Positions 37,085 through 50,396 of a DNA stretch of 64,000 nucleotides are shown in pieces. Under the pieces are notes generated by a model. The model searched no databases. It saw only the letters and a list, made by a program, of their open reading frames with translations, and was not told where the DNA came from. The stretch lies in assembly GCA_033026295.1 (NCBI GenBank), contig CM065169.1, positions 8,166,462-8,230,461 of the forward strand, read 5' to 3'. The stretch comes from Channa striata. Taxonomy: Eukaryota > Chordata > Actinopteri > Anabantiformes > Channidae. A program made the translations under genes and the position numbers. The number at the start of each line of letters is the position of its first letter. Position 1 is the first letter of the stretch.

Positions 37085-38955
37085 ATAATTGCCCATTTAG
37101 ATTTTTCAGACCCCCTCCTTTTTGAGGGGGATGAGTTGAACCTGTAAGTAATGCTAAATTCTGGTATAAAAGACAAACTTTTTTTGTATATTAGTCATGG
37201 AAAATAACAAGTGTGAAGGTTTTTCTTTTGTATCAAGAAGAACAAAAGTTGAAACATATGTTGAGATTTATTTGCCTTACTTTATATTGCACATCCTGCG
37301 GTGCAGAGCAGCTTTAATTACAACAGGGACGGAAATATATAGGCAAAAATTACAGAAAGAAAAAAAAAGACTATAATAATATAGTACTCAAAAGGGCAAA
37401 TAGTTGACACAAGAGTACAGGATTAGAATCTGGAAAATATTTTTAATTTATCGCAGCTTTAAACCCTCATGTATCAACCTCACTGATAATGAGATGAGAT
37501 TCATGTCACAATGATTTGCCCGACAGAGCTCCACAAGCAACTGATCCATCATGTTTTAGTTGCACTTTGCAGTGGGACAGCATGTCACAATGTTGGGGTG
37601 TGTGTGTGTGTGTATGGGTTTAAAGATTAACTGACACATCAGGAAAAGTGATACAAGAGCCAGAACCACATTGATACACAAGCTTAAATTCGGCATTGAA
37701 AATCAATTGCGGCTGTCAAAAACTGACCTTTCCATAGGAAAAGAAATGTCAGACCACTACAGTATATACCAGCACAACACGTGTGCGCAGTAATAAAGAG
37801 TTTTATTTACAGAGAGAAGTACTGAAAATGCCAAATACCAAGGGATGACACTGACCCAGTACTGAGGTAAAGTTTCCAAAGTCAGTTGCATTTTTGTTAA
37901 AAACTTCATCTCTTTGGGCCTGGGCTAAAACATCAGCTTGTGCAGTGTTTGCTTACCACCTCCAAAAAGCAACGTCTGCTCACTACGTGCAGGAATATAT
38001 ATTTTTCCACACTCTTTTTTGAACCAATTTATACTGCTGTGCCTCCAATATTTGAAGCTAACTTGGTCCACTTGGGTATTGTGGCTTTATTTGCTCAAAA
38101 GTTGTGAAAATGGCACAAAAATGGCATTTCTATGAGGCCCAAGGGCGGCAGCTCATGCATAGAGAATGAACTCTGGTTTGTTTATCATTTCCCCTCTCAT
38201 TTCGCTGGTGTTGCTGCTAATGTCCTCTGGGCCCAGATGACAGTGCAAACCCTTTAATCACTGACTGATACACACACACGCTCACGCTCTTCCACACATA
38301 TCGCACAGCAAAGCATCGCGTCCAATTACTGATTCAGCATGAATTATTTTGTCAGACTTTGCTGCTCGTCAGAGGATCTCGCTGAAATTGGCTTTGTTAA
38401 AGCTCAGATTGACAGGATGCGTAAGCAGTCGCTGCTGTTATGGGACGGTCAGATTATACGTCCACCTACTGTTTGATGGTGTCTGAGGTTTATGTCTTGG
38501 AACTGCCATTAATGTTGTTTTGGCCATATCTGATCTGGGATTAATAAGTTAAACATCATATGTTTAAAATTTTGTGCACTGCTTGATTCATTGGCTGTAG
38601 TATCCAGTTCATGCTGCTGGTTGGTGATGTGGATACGTCTTCTTTTGGTAACTGATGAGTCAAATATAGTTTGCTGTAGCACAAAAATTTGCTTAGCCAG
38701 AGTTTTTGAATTAATAATGACTCATAAAACCCCAAAATGTCTGTTATTTTCTTATTAGTTCTCTGAAAAAACAGAGCAAGATAATGTGCACTCCTCAGGG
38801 GAGCAATGACTAAATGCATGAGTCAGTTGTAACGTCATAAACTGTCATGCCCATAAAATCCTCTCTGAAATCACTGAAAAACACGTTTATGTTTTAACTC
38901 ATTTTTTAAAATAGTGCCAATAGATTTATTTATTTAAGCTAAATAAAGGGTGTGG
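37085..38955. other. Presumed intronic DNA
   Basis: No supported gene. There are short GT and CA runs near 37600 and 38270. Confidence 0.45.
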
Positions 38956-38964
38956 TGGATTTAA

Positions 38965-39075
38965 TGTTAGAAGCAAGCTTGTGATCAGGAGGACACGGGT
39001 TCAGTCCCCAGATTGGTAGGATATGCCACAGGTATGACTGTGGCGTTACTGGGCAGCTTCCAGGTGTGATTGTTT
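38965..39075 (+). mobile_element. tRNA-derived SINE-like fragment
   Basis: CACGGGTTCAGTCCCCAGAT contains a B-box-like GGTTCAGTCCC of an internal RNA polymerase III promoter, followed by SINE-like sequence. No clean A box is visible. Confidence 0.4.
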
Positions 39076-39079
39076 TTAC

Positions 39080-42000
39080 CTTTCTTAAAGTGATCATGGT
39101 ATTTCTGCAAAAGAGAGGAGACCGCTTAGCTACTGATCCAGAAGAAAATCCTAATTATTTCTAGTGGCCTTATAAGTTTTTTGTAATATGAATCATAGTG
39201 TCACGTTTTGCAAAGTTGTATAAAGATACTTGAATATATTGGACGTAACTGAAGAAAACAAAGAGAATAACATTGTGTCTCTTTTGTTGTTGTTTCCATT
39301 GTTGTATCTTTTATTGGCATCAATGTGGTTCGTGCTGATTCTGTGCGTGTTTTACTGCTAAGGGAAAATGTACTGCATGCTGACAGCATACTGTAATGGA
39401 AAGCCTCAGCAAACAGCAAAATAATACAATCAAAAAACAAAGTCAGAACTTAGGGGGCAAGTGAGTGACTAAAGCCAGAACCACTGAGGCCGTCTGGGGG
39501 TAAGAGCAACTAAGTAACATGAAGACAGCGAGAAGACATTTCCATTTTGCCTTTACATTTTTATGTTTACATGGTCTGCGTGACTCAGACTATTCAGCAG
39601 TCACTTGATTGTCAGTCACATTCCTCTCAGCTTCATGCATAAAAATGTCATCGCTGAAATATCTCATTTTAGGTTCCAGCCACCGTAACCAACCAGTTCT
39701 TCACCGGCAATTGACTGATCTGAGGATTCAATAACTTCAACCATCTGTGCAAGGGTGTTGTGGATGTCATGCACCGAACGAAAACTGAAGACGCAGACTT
39801 AAACACATGTATAGCCTGGTTAGGTCTTTTTAAAGCAAAGAGAACACGGTGCCACACGGACTAATGACCCCTCAATTAAAACCTCAACTGTAATAAACAT
39901 GCAGAGATGTAAAACCGAAGGATACGAAACCACTCATTGAAGCAGCTGGAACCAGAAACCATTTTGTTTCTTTGGAGTGACTAATCCATTAGACTCCTAA
40001 TGATTTCAGCACTGATTGAAATAACTTAATTACCTATAGTAAAAGAAATTGAGTGAGTTTCATTTAAGTCTGGATACCTAGAGAACAACACATTACCAGT
40101 ATTTTTGACTTTAAAGGACCAGTTCTCCGTATTAACACTGAAGCAGGTTTTACTTTCTGTTGCCTTTCCTCCTGTGATGGGGGCAAACATCCACAGGCCT
40201 TGTTTTGTGTACACATTTATTTAAAGTCGTACCTAAAGCTAAAATGAGGCTTTAGCCGAGTGAGTTTATTAAATCCAGTCAGTGTCTTCCAAAGCTAAAG
40301 TCTTTTTAATGTGAAATTCCCTCTTTGTGTTTCCCTGGGCAGTGTTTCCCTGTTGAGTTGCATTGGACGGAAAGGAAAAGAAGAAAATTTGCAACTTCAA
40401 ATGCTGTATCTTAGGAAGATATCCACTTAATGTGATCTATTTGGGTTGAAGCCTTATATTGCCTTTACAAAAACAAATTTTTTTCACAGATGGACGACTG
40501 TGAATTTTGGCTCCCATCACTCGCACAGGAAGCATCTTTTGGAAAGATCCTGTATTGACAAGAGGAATGATTAGTGTTCATAAGCCCCTGACTGTTGCTG
40601 TTGTTGTTAGACAGACTTGAAAATTTGGGAACCTGTAAATTCAGTATTTCGTTTCTTTCCTTGCTTTACAACCTGACGCTCCCGAGGCTGCTAAACAACT
40701 TTTACCTTCATTTCCATCCTATCAGCAGGGGATAAAACTGTATCTAAAAAGCAAATATCACCCTGATATATTTAACCAGGGCACCAAAAACAGTCTGTCT
40801 AACCAGGTCAGTGTCCTCAGATGAAATGGGACATAAGTCAAATATGGACAGGAGGAAAAAGGGGGTCGATAAGAAAGGATTTTATCTCGGTTGGATCGTT
40901 TTCATATTGTTTAATAATCCCCCAATCAAGGAAACATATCAGCCCAGACTGAACAGTGCTGGCATGTGCCCACTTGGCAGAGGCTTCCTCTTCATCACCC
41001 CCCATCTCCATCCCTCTGTCCCTCTCTGCTGTCCTCAGTTATTATAACGTGTTTTACAGATACTCCACTGTGTTCCATTGTTAGAGGTGATTATAATAAA
41101 TGAATCAATCTAAAGGACTTTTGAAAATGAAGGAGACCTAAGTACTAATGTAGGATGTGGTTAGTGGGTCTACTTCCTTTAAAACTGTCATCAGTGTTTT
41201 TAGATTTAGAAGTTAATGCAACAGGTATTTCACGGTGAGCTTTTATATATTATTAAATTCTTGGCATTCTAGCACGTCATCCTTGTGTCGTAATAGCTTG
41301 TGAACCCCTGAAGCGAATCTGATGGGACTCATTTAGAAATCATGTTCGGGTTTGGGTGTTGTTCAGTCGGGCTGATGGCGTGTTGTAATGTGTTCAACGG
41401 TTTGGCCACTTGGCGACAGCAAGTGAATAGATGGCAATTAAATATCTGCTTCGTTTTAAGGTGAGACGGATACTCGGGCACAGATCTTCCTCAGAGTTTA
41501 GCACAAGATATCAGAGAAAAACACTATCAAACTCCACTAAATCAAATGCCACATAAAATTCTCATGTGGACCAAATAGCTTTTCTCTATTGACTATAAAG
41601 ATAGTACATTCATTAGGAATATTCTGTTCTGAACTGATATTATATTTGTACAATTTTCATAGAGCCAGAATAAGTGGGTTTTATTTTTGTGAAGTTTATT
41701 GACTCAGCAGGAGCATGAAGCCACTGAGGTACAGAAAACACTAATCTGAATGTTCAGTGGCCGACACATTGTGAAGGTGAACTCAGAAACCTGAAAACAT
41801 TTTTACATAATTCACCACTTGAGTAATTTGTATTCAAATAACTGTGCATCATATTTGTGTGTGGTTGTAGCCATTTCTTCCTAACACATCTATTTTCTAT
41901 ATTTGGGCACAGTAGTTCTTTGAGGTGAAATGTGAGTCCTCCATGTCACTGTCCCTGTGTTTTCCTGCAACTTTCATGAAGTTATAGTTAATAACAATGC

Positions 42001-43700
42001 CCCAGCCAGACGGGAATCATTAAAATTCACTGATCAGTTAGAAAGAAGCGCTAATGTCTTTCCACTGCTGTCAGTGTTGTTCAGTGAGTCTGTATCTGTG
42101 ACCAAGTCACTTTTGTGTATACACATCTGTAGGTTTACTGTAGAATTATTGTTTTGTCCACAGTAAATCCTAATTCTTCCCCATGATAAAAATGTCAAGT
42201 CAGCTTTCTGATATTAATAAAGTGATACCTGTTGTAAAATCGTTGATGTAGCTTAAGAAGCTGTAATATATGGTGTTTTAACACTGCAGTCAGCTTAATT
42301 GTTATATATTGTACATCTCACAAATTTTATGTGTGTTTCTTAAGAATTCTATTATGTACATTTGAAGAAAAGTACAGTAGCTGTTTGTTTTCAGTTACAG
42401 TTTCTATTGAAACTACTTTCTTTGAATGAAATATTCCCAATGAAATCTGTTTACACTAACTTCTGTGTATTATCCTGAGTCATTGGTACACAGTTTTTCT
42501 GCAGATCAGTTTTATACCTTCTTTTAGCACCAATTAAATGTGATTTCATTTCAGGCAGGTCATGATGAGCAACAGAAAGAAGAAAAAAAGGATGCTTAAA
42601 CTTATTTTTCTTAGATGTTAACAGAGGACTAACCATAAATACCAGAGCACAATTGCTATCTACAGCCAGGGGATATACAGTAATGATTTGGTCCGTGTTT
42701 GGAAAGTAGGGGACGTACCACTTGTTGCAGAAACACTATACGTGGACCCATCCTTTAGGAAATATTGAAATGGAGAACGGATAAGTGTCCTGGAAAACTG
42801 CATGTGCAGTCACCATGTAATTGCAGTGTTTATGCCCTTTACTAATGCCAGGCTTGGCCAGAGATGGAGAATATCTGACCCAACATTTGCCTGGACATTT
42901 CTCCTTCTTATGACTCATCAGCACATGGATGTGAAGTGTGCTGCCTTAAGTTTTACTCGATGCTTGGTACTGGCTTCTACCTCCAGCTCTCCTTTATTTC
43001 TACCCTCTGTCCCTCCCTGAAGGCAGATAATATATTTATTAGTATTGATTTGTATGTGCAGCCCAGGTTCTTTTGGAAAGAAAATGTGGATGGATTGTGC
43101 TATGGCCAACCTTGCAGGTCAAGTTGCAGCGCCAAACATGCTGTAAATTGTGATCACCGACCCTGCAGGTCTTGTCAGGGACTTTGCACATTCTTTAACC
43201 TCTTACCGAACACAGGGGAAGAACAGCAAGGTACTGCAAGGCCTTTGATGCATAATGTAATAACTGTCATTCAGGTTAGCAGGAGGCTTCTTGTCCAGCT
43301 TTCATGTACCTTTTAATTTTTCATTTATGGCATTTAACTGATGCTGTTATCTGGAGATACAGAGAGCTAGTGGGGGTTCAGTTAATTAATAAGGCTGCTC
43401 ATGGATACAAGCTGTTGCAGCCATTAGATCTGTGACCTTTCAGTTGTGTGATAGTCTCCATACCCTTTATGATATCTTGATGCTCATTCAGAAGGGAATT
43501 TGTGAGTGATCTTCGTCTCAATGGGCCATTTCCTTGTACTTCATGTCTCTATAGCTTCTAAGTTACTTTTTCCAACTCAGATAAAAATGGAAGTATAACA
43601 AGATTATTTTTCAAAAGATATGCAATTTGTCCTTCCTAATCAATAGCAAGATAGTAAAAGACACAGTGACAACTTGTTTTAGCTTAATTTAATCCACTTC
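39080..43700. other. Presumed intronic DNA, nothing supported
   Basis: No supported exon, RNA or recognised family repeat. All frames are short and without domains. Confidence 0.45.
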
Positions 43701-43710
43701 ACTTTCCACT

Positions 43711-43935
43711 CGCCTCAACCGGTCAAGGCAGATGCCTCCACCCTGAGCCTGTTGGAGGTTTCTTCCATTAAAGGGAGTTTTTCCTCTCCACTGTTGCCTG
43801 TAGCTGCTCAAGGGGGATTTGTTGGGTTTTCTCTAAATGTTTGTATAGTCTTGACTTTATTGTGTAAAGTGCCTTGAGATGACCTTGTTGTAAATTGGAG
43901 ATATATAAATAAAGTTAAATTTAATTGAATTTAAT
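43711..43935 (+). mobile_element. High-copy teleost repeat ending in (TTGAATTTAA)-type tail
   Basis: TGAGCCTGTTGGAGGTTTCT, then AAAGGGAGTTTTTCCTCTCC, GTAAAGTGCCTTGAGATGAC and GATATATAAATAAAGTTAAA are phrases of one of the most abundant percomorph interspersed repeats. The copy is on the + strand and lacks its 5' part. No coding potential. Confidence 0.75.
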
Positions 43936-43939
43936 AACA

Positions 43940-46900
43940 GTAATTAGTGATTTGGGCTGTTGTCTAATTAAAGCTACACTATTCCACTTTTTTAAACCAT
44001 TTTTTTAAATATCTGTTGTATTCCCAATCTATCTTAAGGTGAAGAGGTGCTGTAGCCCACACTAACTGGAAGGCACTAGCAACATTTGTTTGATATTTAA
44101 TTGATGCAAATTTTTTTGACCCTAAGTGGAATATTACAACTTTAATGAGCTCTGTGAGTTGGTGAATATATGTGGCGTGTACAAAAGTCTGTGATTCAGA
44201 GTTGACAATATTTTGGGTTGGTAATTTTTGCTAAGAACAGCTGCAGCAGCTATTTACATGAATTGTTTATTTAATAATGTAATTGGTATAAAACAGAGTA
44301 GCCTTTTGTATTAGAATAAAAAAGCAGAACCTTTCCATGTTGCGTGGTGGTGGTGTGCGAAGGTGGGGGTGGGGGGCATTGCGACCACCCCATTGTACCA
44401 TGCTTCAGTTGACAGCACATCCAAGGAGCACCCGCGACTCGATAAAAACGTTGTCAGCATGCCCACTCACGTGTGGTAAATCCTCAATAATTTGCTGCTC
44501 TGTTCACACATAGACTCGCTCATAGACATGTAGATGTACAGCACTTAGCTGACTGACTGGTTGAGCAGCAGAAATGTAATCAACACATTTATTTTCAGCA
44601 TGAATTTTTTTCATTAAATTTGTTGTAAAAATGATCAAAGTTGGAGTAATAATTAAGTTTGGCGAGAATATTATATCGCTATTATTACCATTATCACAGA
44701 AAATCAGCCTCTACTTTTTTGCTGTATCTGAAATTCTTAGTTTTAGCCTTTACCTTATAGAGTGCACACTTTTATATCTCACCTGTCTGCTTACTGTGTA
44801 TTTAAAGCTCGTGTGAGAAATGACGAGATCTGTCTTCGTGCAGATCCCATAATTTTCTTCCCTTGAGCAGTGACCTCTGCCTTTTACTTTCCTTTCACGT
44901 CATATATGTAGAAAGAGCAAAGCGTTTATTCATTGGCCTCCCCCGCCTGTGTCACTGTCCATCCTTGCAGATTAGCCACAGTCCTCATCTGGCAAAGACA
45001 CTTAGTAAGGCAATTTGTCCTGACCTCAAGTCTCCAGCCATATTTGCCCAGCCACAGTGTGAGGCGGCACGTTCAGCTGAGCACCATATGCGACAGGATG
45101 TTTGTGATGGTGGGCTCGGCGCACTGTTCATAAGGCAGCCCTGTCAATTGGACGCATGTAAGGATTAGTTGGCATGAAGGGGAGGAGAGATGAAGGCAGT
45201 TTGTCCTTTTTCCATTTACTCATCTCACTCTGCTTTTTTTCTACAATGGAAACTTTGAACTGACGCCATGTCTTCTTAACAGGCGGTCCAACCGAAGGCC
45301 GGGGGATCAGAGTGGTCCAAAGCAAAACCAGTCCTCTCGTAAGGCGTCATTGTAAGACCAGAATGCGATTCGAACAGGTACTGCTCCACTAACAAAGGTT
45401 TGAGCGCTTCGTTTTGAATGGCTACATATTGGTTGTGTCCCCCGTGTGTATTAGAACTGACTGGTTCAATACTTGCCCTCTCCCCATGAAGCGCGTCAAA
45501 GCTGTAGGAAACGCTGTAAAGCTTCCACAGCTAATGTGTACTGATTTTTCAATCAAACGTGAGCAATGACGACATTATGACCTGTCAGTCACACTGAAGC
45601 TGTTGCTCATACTTCGGTTTTCACAGCTCTTTACATTGTGGAATGACTTAACCTTCCTCGCTTTTATAGCACTGGAAACACCTGCCACATCAAGACGATA
45701 TTTTCCCCGCAAACTTGTGAGCTGATGGTGTAAAGGTTGGCCAGCAAAGAAATGCAAATATATAGGAAAATACATTTGTTTCTTGTCTGTGTTTCATATT
45801 GTTTTATAGGTTACCGTAATTATAAAGTATCATAACTGCTGTTTTGCACATGAAGATTGGTTTACCAGTCTTGAATGAAAAAGTTATCTAAATCATGCAG
45901 GTCATCTTAGCTTGGAAATAGAGAGTTTATATTAGGAAAGTGATAAAAATATGTGGCAGGGAGAAAATTCAATACATCTAGGTGACATAAATATAAAAAT
46001 ACAGCAGTTTAACATAATTTTTATGATCTTAAATGAAAATGATAGAGCATATTTTTATTAATCTTCCCATTTATAAACCTGTGTAATGGTCGTCTGGGTT
46101 GGAGCTTTCCATGCATTGCATAGCTTAGTGGCTGACACTATCCAATTATCTTTCCCTCCCTCGCATAGGGGAAAAAACATGCAATCACAGCACAGTAAGA
46201 CGCTTTGGAAACAGGCATCCACCACATGGCACACGGGGGCCGTGTGTGGCCAGTGTGTGATTGGTCTCGTGGTAGGACTCCGTTTTTGCAGCTCATTAAT
46301 ACACAAGTGTTGACAGTGAAGAGAAAAAAAACCAAAGTCTATCAGCAAAACCAGGGCCACATGGCAAGGCATTATCTTCCACCCCTTTGCTTGATTTATC
46401 ATGTGTCTGTCTCTGTTTCTTTTTATTTCAAACAGCTGTTCACTGTAACCTGGAAATTCACGTTGAAAGCAACAGGCTTTGCGTTTAAGTAGGTTTTCAC
46501 ACCTGGCAAATGGGAAGACGTGGATTTACACTGAGTCATGAAATGATAATGAGGAAGGATGAGAGTGTGTGTGTGTGTTAGAGAGAGACTGCTCCATAGC
46601 CCAGAGGTAAAAATTTCTTTTTACGAGACACGGTGAAGTAATTGCTACAAATTAGTAATATGCATTTGGAATGACATCATCTTTATCTTTTTGGACTGGT
46701 TTGTGAGAGAACAAACAAGGAGCACGAAGAAGAGCACAGATCTCACTTTATGTTTCTGTACATGCTGGCATGATACATTCAATGAGGGAATACATTTGGT
46801 GAAATACACCCAACCACCTGTGCTGTTCTGGAAGCAGATGCATTTACTTGAGCTTAACAGAAGTACAAATGTAGCACTGATGTATTTAATTAGCTTCACA

Positions 46901-48150
46901 CTGAGGTAAACACAACTGCTGTAAGCAAAGGATCTTGTGATGGGTGACTTCATAGTTTGGCAGACATCCCTTTTCCAGGAGGTCACATTTGATACAGCTA
47001 ATAGTATATTATAAGCTTCAGAACAACCTGGCTGTAACAACTTTGTTAATATTCCTGCTGAAATGTACAGTACATGTGTCAGTATGCTGACTATTAAAGC
47101 AGCAGTATGTACCTTTGTTTAATATTTTGTGTTATCCTATAAGTTATGGAACATACCTTATTGTGAAAAGGTTCTGTCAAAGCCTCCTGTGACACAAACT
47201 CGCAGCACTGGCAGTTAAAAGGAGATATTCCCTCCTAAAGGTTTTTGAGCGAGGCTCCCCCTTCTGACGAATCAGACGTGATCAAACCCTGCGTGTCACA
47301 TGCTGACATGAAGCGGTGCCTTGTTGCATATGTATGAGAAGCCACAGGCTTTGGCACAGTGTCAGTGGATTGATTTCAGGTCTCACAATGCAGATAGTTT
47401 GATTCCCAAAAGTTGAATATTGTAGGTTTAATCTACAATCAAAAAAAAGGTGAAAAACTAAATTAGAATAAATTTAGCCATTACTGTTTGCACGAGGATA
47501 TATCAGTAAATATAAATAAACAAGTAATTTTACATTTAAAAAAATATTGTGGCCTTTGCCTCACAGGAAACAAACCCTGCATGTACTCTTCATTAAATTT
47601 GTAACTTTAAATGACTCACATAATCTTTAAAAGCAATAAAGTCACAAACATGTTTATTGGGAAGCACTCACAGGAAATGAAACGTCTCAGAGGTTAACGT
47701 CGACTGCTACCGTTTAACAAAAATGTCAACAGAATAACACATTAACGTTTCTAATTTGTTCCAAATTTTTCAAGGAGGAGTCACAGTGAGCAATCATTAT
47801 TCTAAGACTTCTGTATGAAACCAACACGGCTTATTTAAATGTGTTTTAAGGAATATAAACGTTTCGCTCCTTTGCACATGTGGTTCTCCATTAGTCAGAT
47901 GCTCTTCCAAACCATGAAGTCGCCCGAACAGAGTCAGAACTCTTTGTTAAGCACTTCTTCTGACTTGAATCTGAGGCTAATTTGTGAACATCAGCACTGC
48001 ATTTCTGAATAACCCAAGGAATAACAAAAGCACACGCAGCCCATGTGAAGCATCGTAGTCAAACAGTTTTTTTCTTTTAGATTAATCCATGCAATTAATA
48101 ACTGCTGAGTTGTACATTTTCCACTACTGTAATTATGATCATCATTTCAG
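43940..48150. other. Presumed intronic DNA
   Basis: No supported exon. It contains a G-rich run (GGTGGGGGTGGGGGG near 44361-44377) and a GT run near 46567. The segment 47090-47430 has the look of a short non-autonomous repeat but I cannot place it. Confidence 0.45.
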
Positions 48151-48154
48151 CCAT

Positions 48155-48445
48155 AATTGTCCAGCCTCCGTGCTGCTTCTCGACGGAACGAAAAAAGCCC
48201 GGACGCGTGGGCCAGTGAGTGCAGTGCAGTCTGGTGGTATCACGGTCTGCTAGACTGTGGAGCTGCCGCGTACAGGATGACATCACAGCGGCAGCAGAGC
48301 TTGTTGCGCCGTCATGCTCCAGACATGTCATGGGATTATGAGTAATGTGAATCACTTAGCCATGATATTGTGTGCCAGTGCTCCGCCAGCAAGCGCTAAT
48401 TCCCTGTAATTGCATTACGTGCGATTTGCATAACAAAGAACAGAA
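48155..48445. promoter_or_regulatory. Candidate enhancer-like segment with POU:SOX composite site
   Basis: The segment is compositionally balanced, unlike the AT-rich flanks, and ends with homeodomain-like ATTA/TAAT cores (GCTAATTCCCTGTAATTGCA). A textbook adjacent octamer plus SOX site, ATTTGCATAACAAAG, lies at 48424-48438. Enhancer function and conservation are inference, since no comparison can be made here. Confidence 0.4.
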
Positions 48446-48449
48446 TGGA

Positions 48450-50335
48450 TTACTTTAGCAATGATACATTTCTTCATGGGCTATTTCATATGGATTCATT
48501 TCCCTGTGCAGCCATTCAGACTTATACTGTTAGTATTTGCAGCTGCTATCACCTAATGTCTTTCAGAGGATCCCGATGGGAAATTTATTTTATTGGATAT
48601 CTATCACAATGTAGGTTAAAGCCATTGTTAACAACAACATCTTTGTCAAAGCATAATGTGCTGTAGCAATGTATGTGAAGAGTATAGGCATTGTTGTCAA
48701 ATGAATACCATTGCCTTCCACATTTTAATATGTGTCTGCCTACTGTAACGCTAATACATACCAATAACTGGGCAGATCCAGAATCCAGAAGTCTTTTATT
48801 GTGAAATTCTTTCAGTGAATGAAACTCATCAACACCAATTTTGTCCGTTGCTTCTGCAGTTATCGAATTTATCATAGTGCCTGCACCTTTCTTTATTCAA
48901 GCCGCAGTATATTACCACTATGAAGTGCTTGGATGCCAATCCAGAAGTGTGACACGTTGCATGGTTTCTATCAAAGCAAACTCGACTGAGGCGTTTCCTT
49001 TATTCTCTCGCGCATTTTCCCAAGGACATTTACAATCCTTTGTGGGCTTTCCATTAAACATATTAGTGATGTCCACGGCCACAGAGGAGCTTTTAATGGA
49101 TTTCTCAGCAGTGGGAGTGGAGAAGGAGGGAGATTGCAGGCTTGTGTGTCGTTGGTAATGCACCACAAAAGCCCGAACCAAGAAATTAAATCCACTGTTA
49201 AAAGTGAAACATTTAGTTATACAATTAGAAGACATTATCTTTTAACTGTGACCTGCAGTGTCTATGTTTGGCTCCTGGTGTTGGGTTTCAAGGAATCATA
49301 AATGAGCTTTTTATTGATCACCACCTACTCAACACACACGCACCCCATTCAGAATGTAGATTATTTTTAGCTTACTTACGTATGTGTTGATACGATATTC
49401 TGTACATGTAAGAAATCTTTCAACTTCTTCTCAGATTTCCTAAACAATGCAACTGGAAATCCATGCAGGCTTTGTGGTTCGAGCCACTACAGACACCGGC
49501 ATACATGAGGATCTACTGTATGTGCTGGCCTGAAGGCTGCCCACTGAAAATCAAAACATGTTAATAAAACCTATTGTAAAACAACACATGACACTAAGAA
49601 ATATCATTTCATTCATTAATTTCATGTCAACCACACATTTCAAAAGTTAAAACTGGGGCATGAGTAGCTCTGTGTTACTGCAGTTTAAAGGTTTAGCACT
49701 TGGACTTGTTTACTACCGAGCCATGTTGAAGTAATATGTGCAAATTGTGGTTTGCCATTGTGTTTCTGAACTTTATAAACTGAGTTTCTTTGTGGCAGCT
49801 TATGTTGCTCCAAAACCTGTATATGTCATTCAGCATTACCGATGTCGAGGTAACTTTTGAACTGTGCATTACTAATCTTTGATATAGTTGAGTCCTTTTA
49901 ACTCTTCAGATCACAGGTTGGTTTTGCACTTCTCCTCAGTCCATTTCAAAAGCTCTCCAGCTCACAGAAGGATGCAGTGGTTCTGATTCTTGTTTATATG
50001 TGGTTGTTTCTTTGCGTCGGGCAGTTTTATCTTTGCTGTAACAAACTGTGTTCACTGATCTGGGTTTTCAGATGGTCCTCAGCCTCCGCAGTGATTTCCA
50101 TTACAGTGTCATGTCGGTTTTTAATGCAGTGAAGGAAATGTAAATGTTGTATGTATGTGCAGTATAGGTATTGGTAAATCTTGCAGATAATTATGAGTGT
50201 ATGCAAACAGGGCCTCGGACCTCATTATACAAACTGTGACTTCAACCACTGCTCTTCAGACAATGCAGCGCTTTACATAATAACTTCTCTCCTTTGTGTT
50301 CTCTATGTTATACTCTATGAAGTTTTGTCTGTCTT
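48450..50335. other. Presumed intronic DNA
   Basis: No supported exon or recognised repeat. Confidence 0.45.
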
Positions 50336-50339
50336 TTTG

Positions 50340-50396
50340 TGAAACTACTGCTGCGCAACTAATTGTCCCATGGGGACAATAAAGTTAATCTCGAAT
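50340..50396 (+). mobile_element. LINE 3' tail fragment
   Basis: AATTGTCCCATGGGGACAAT, then AAAGTTAATCTCGAATG, resembles the common fish LINE 3' end (…GGGGACAATAAAG). Only the tail is present. Confidence 0.5.

Noticed and set aside
37109..37135. GC hairpin (CCCCCTC…GAGGGGG) as a terminator
   Set aside because: A 7-bp stem in eukaryotic non-coding DNA with no gene attached has no support as a terminator.
38965..39075. Possible functional tRNA gene
   Set aside because: Only a B-box-like phrase is present. There is no cloverleaf and no A box.
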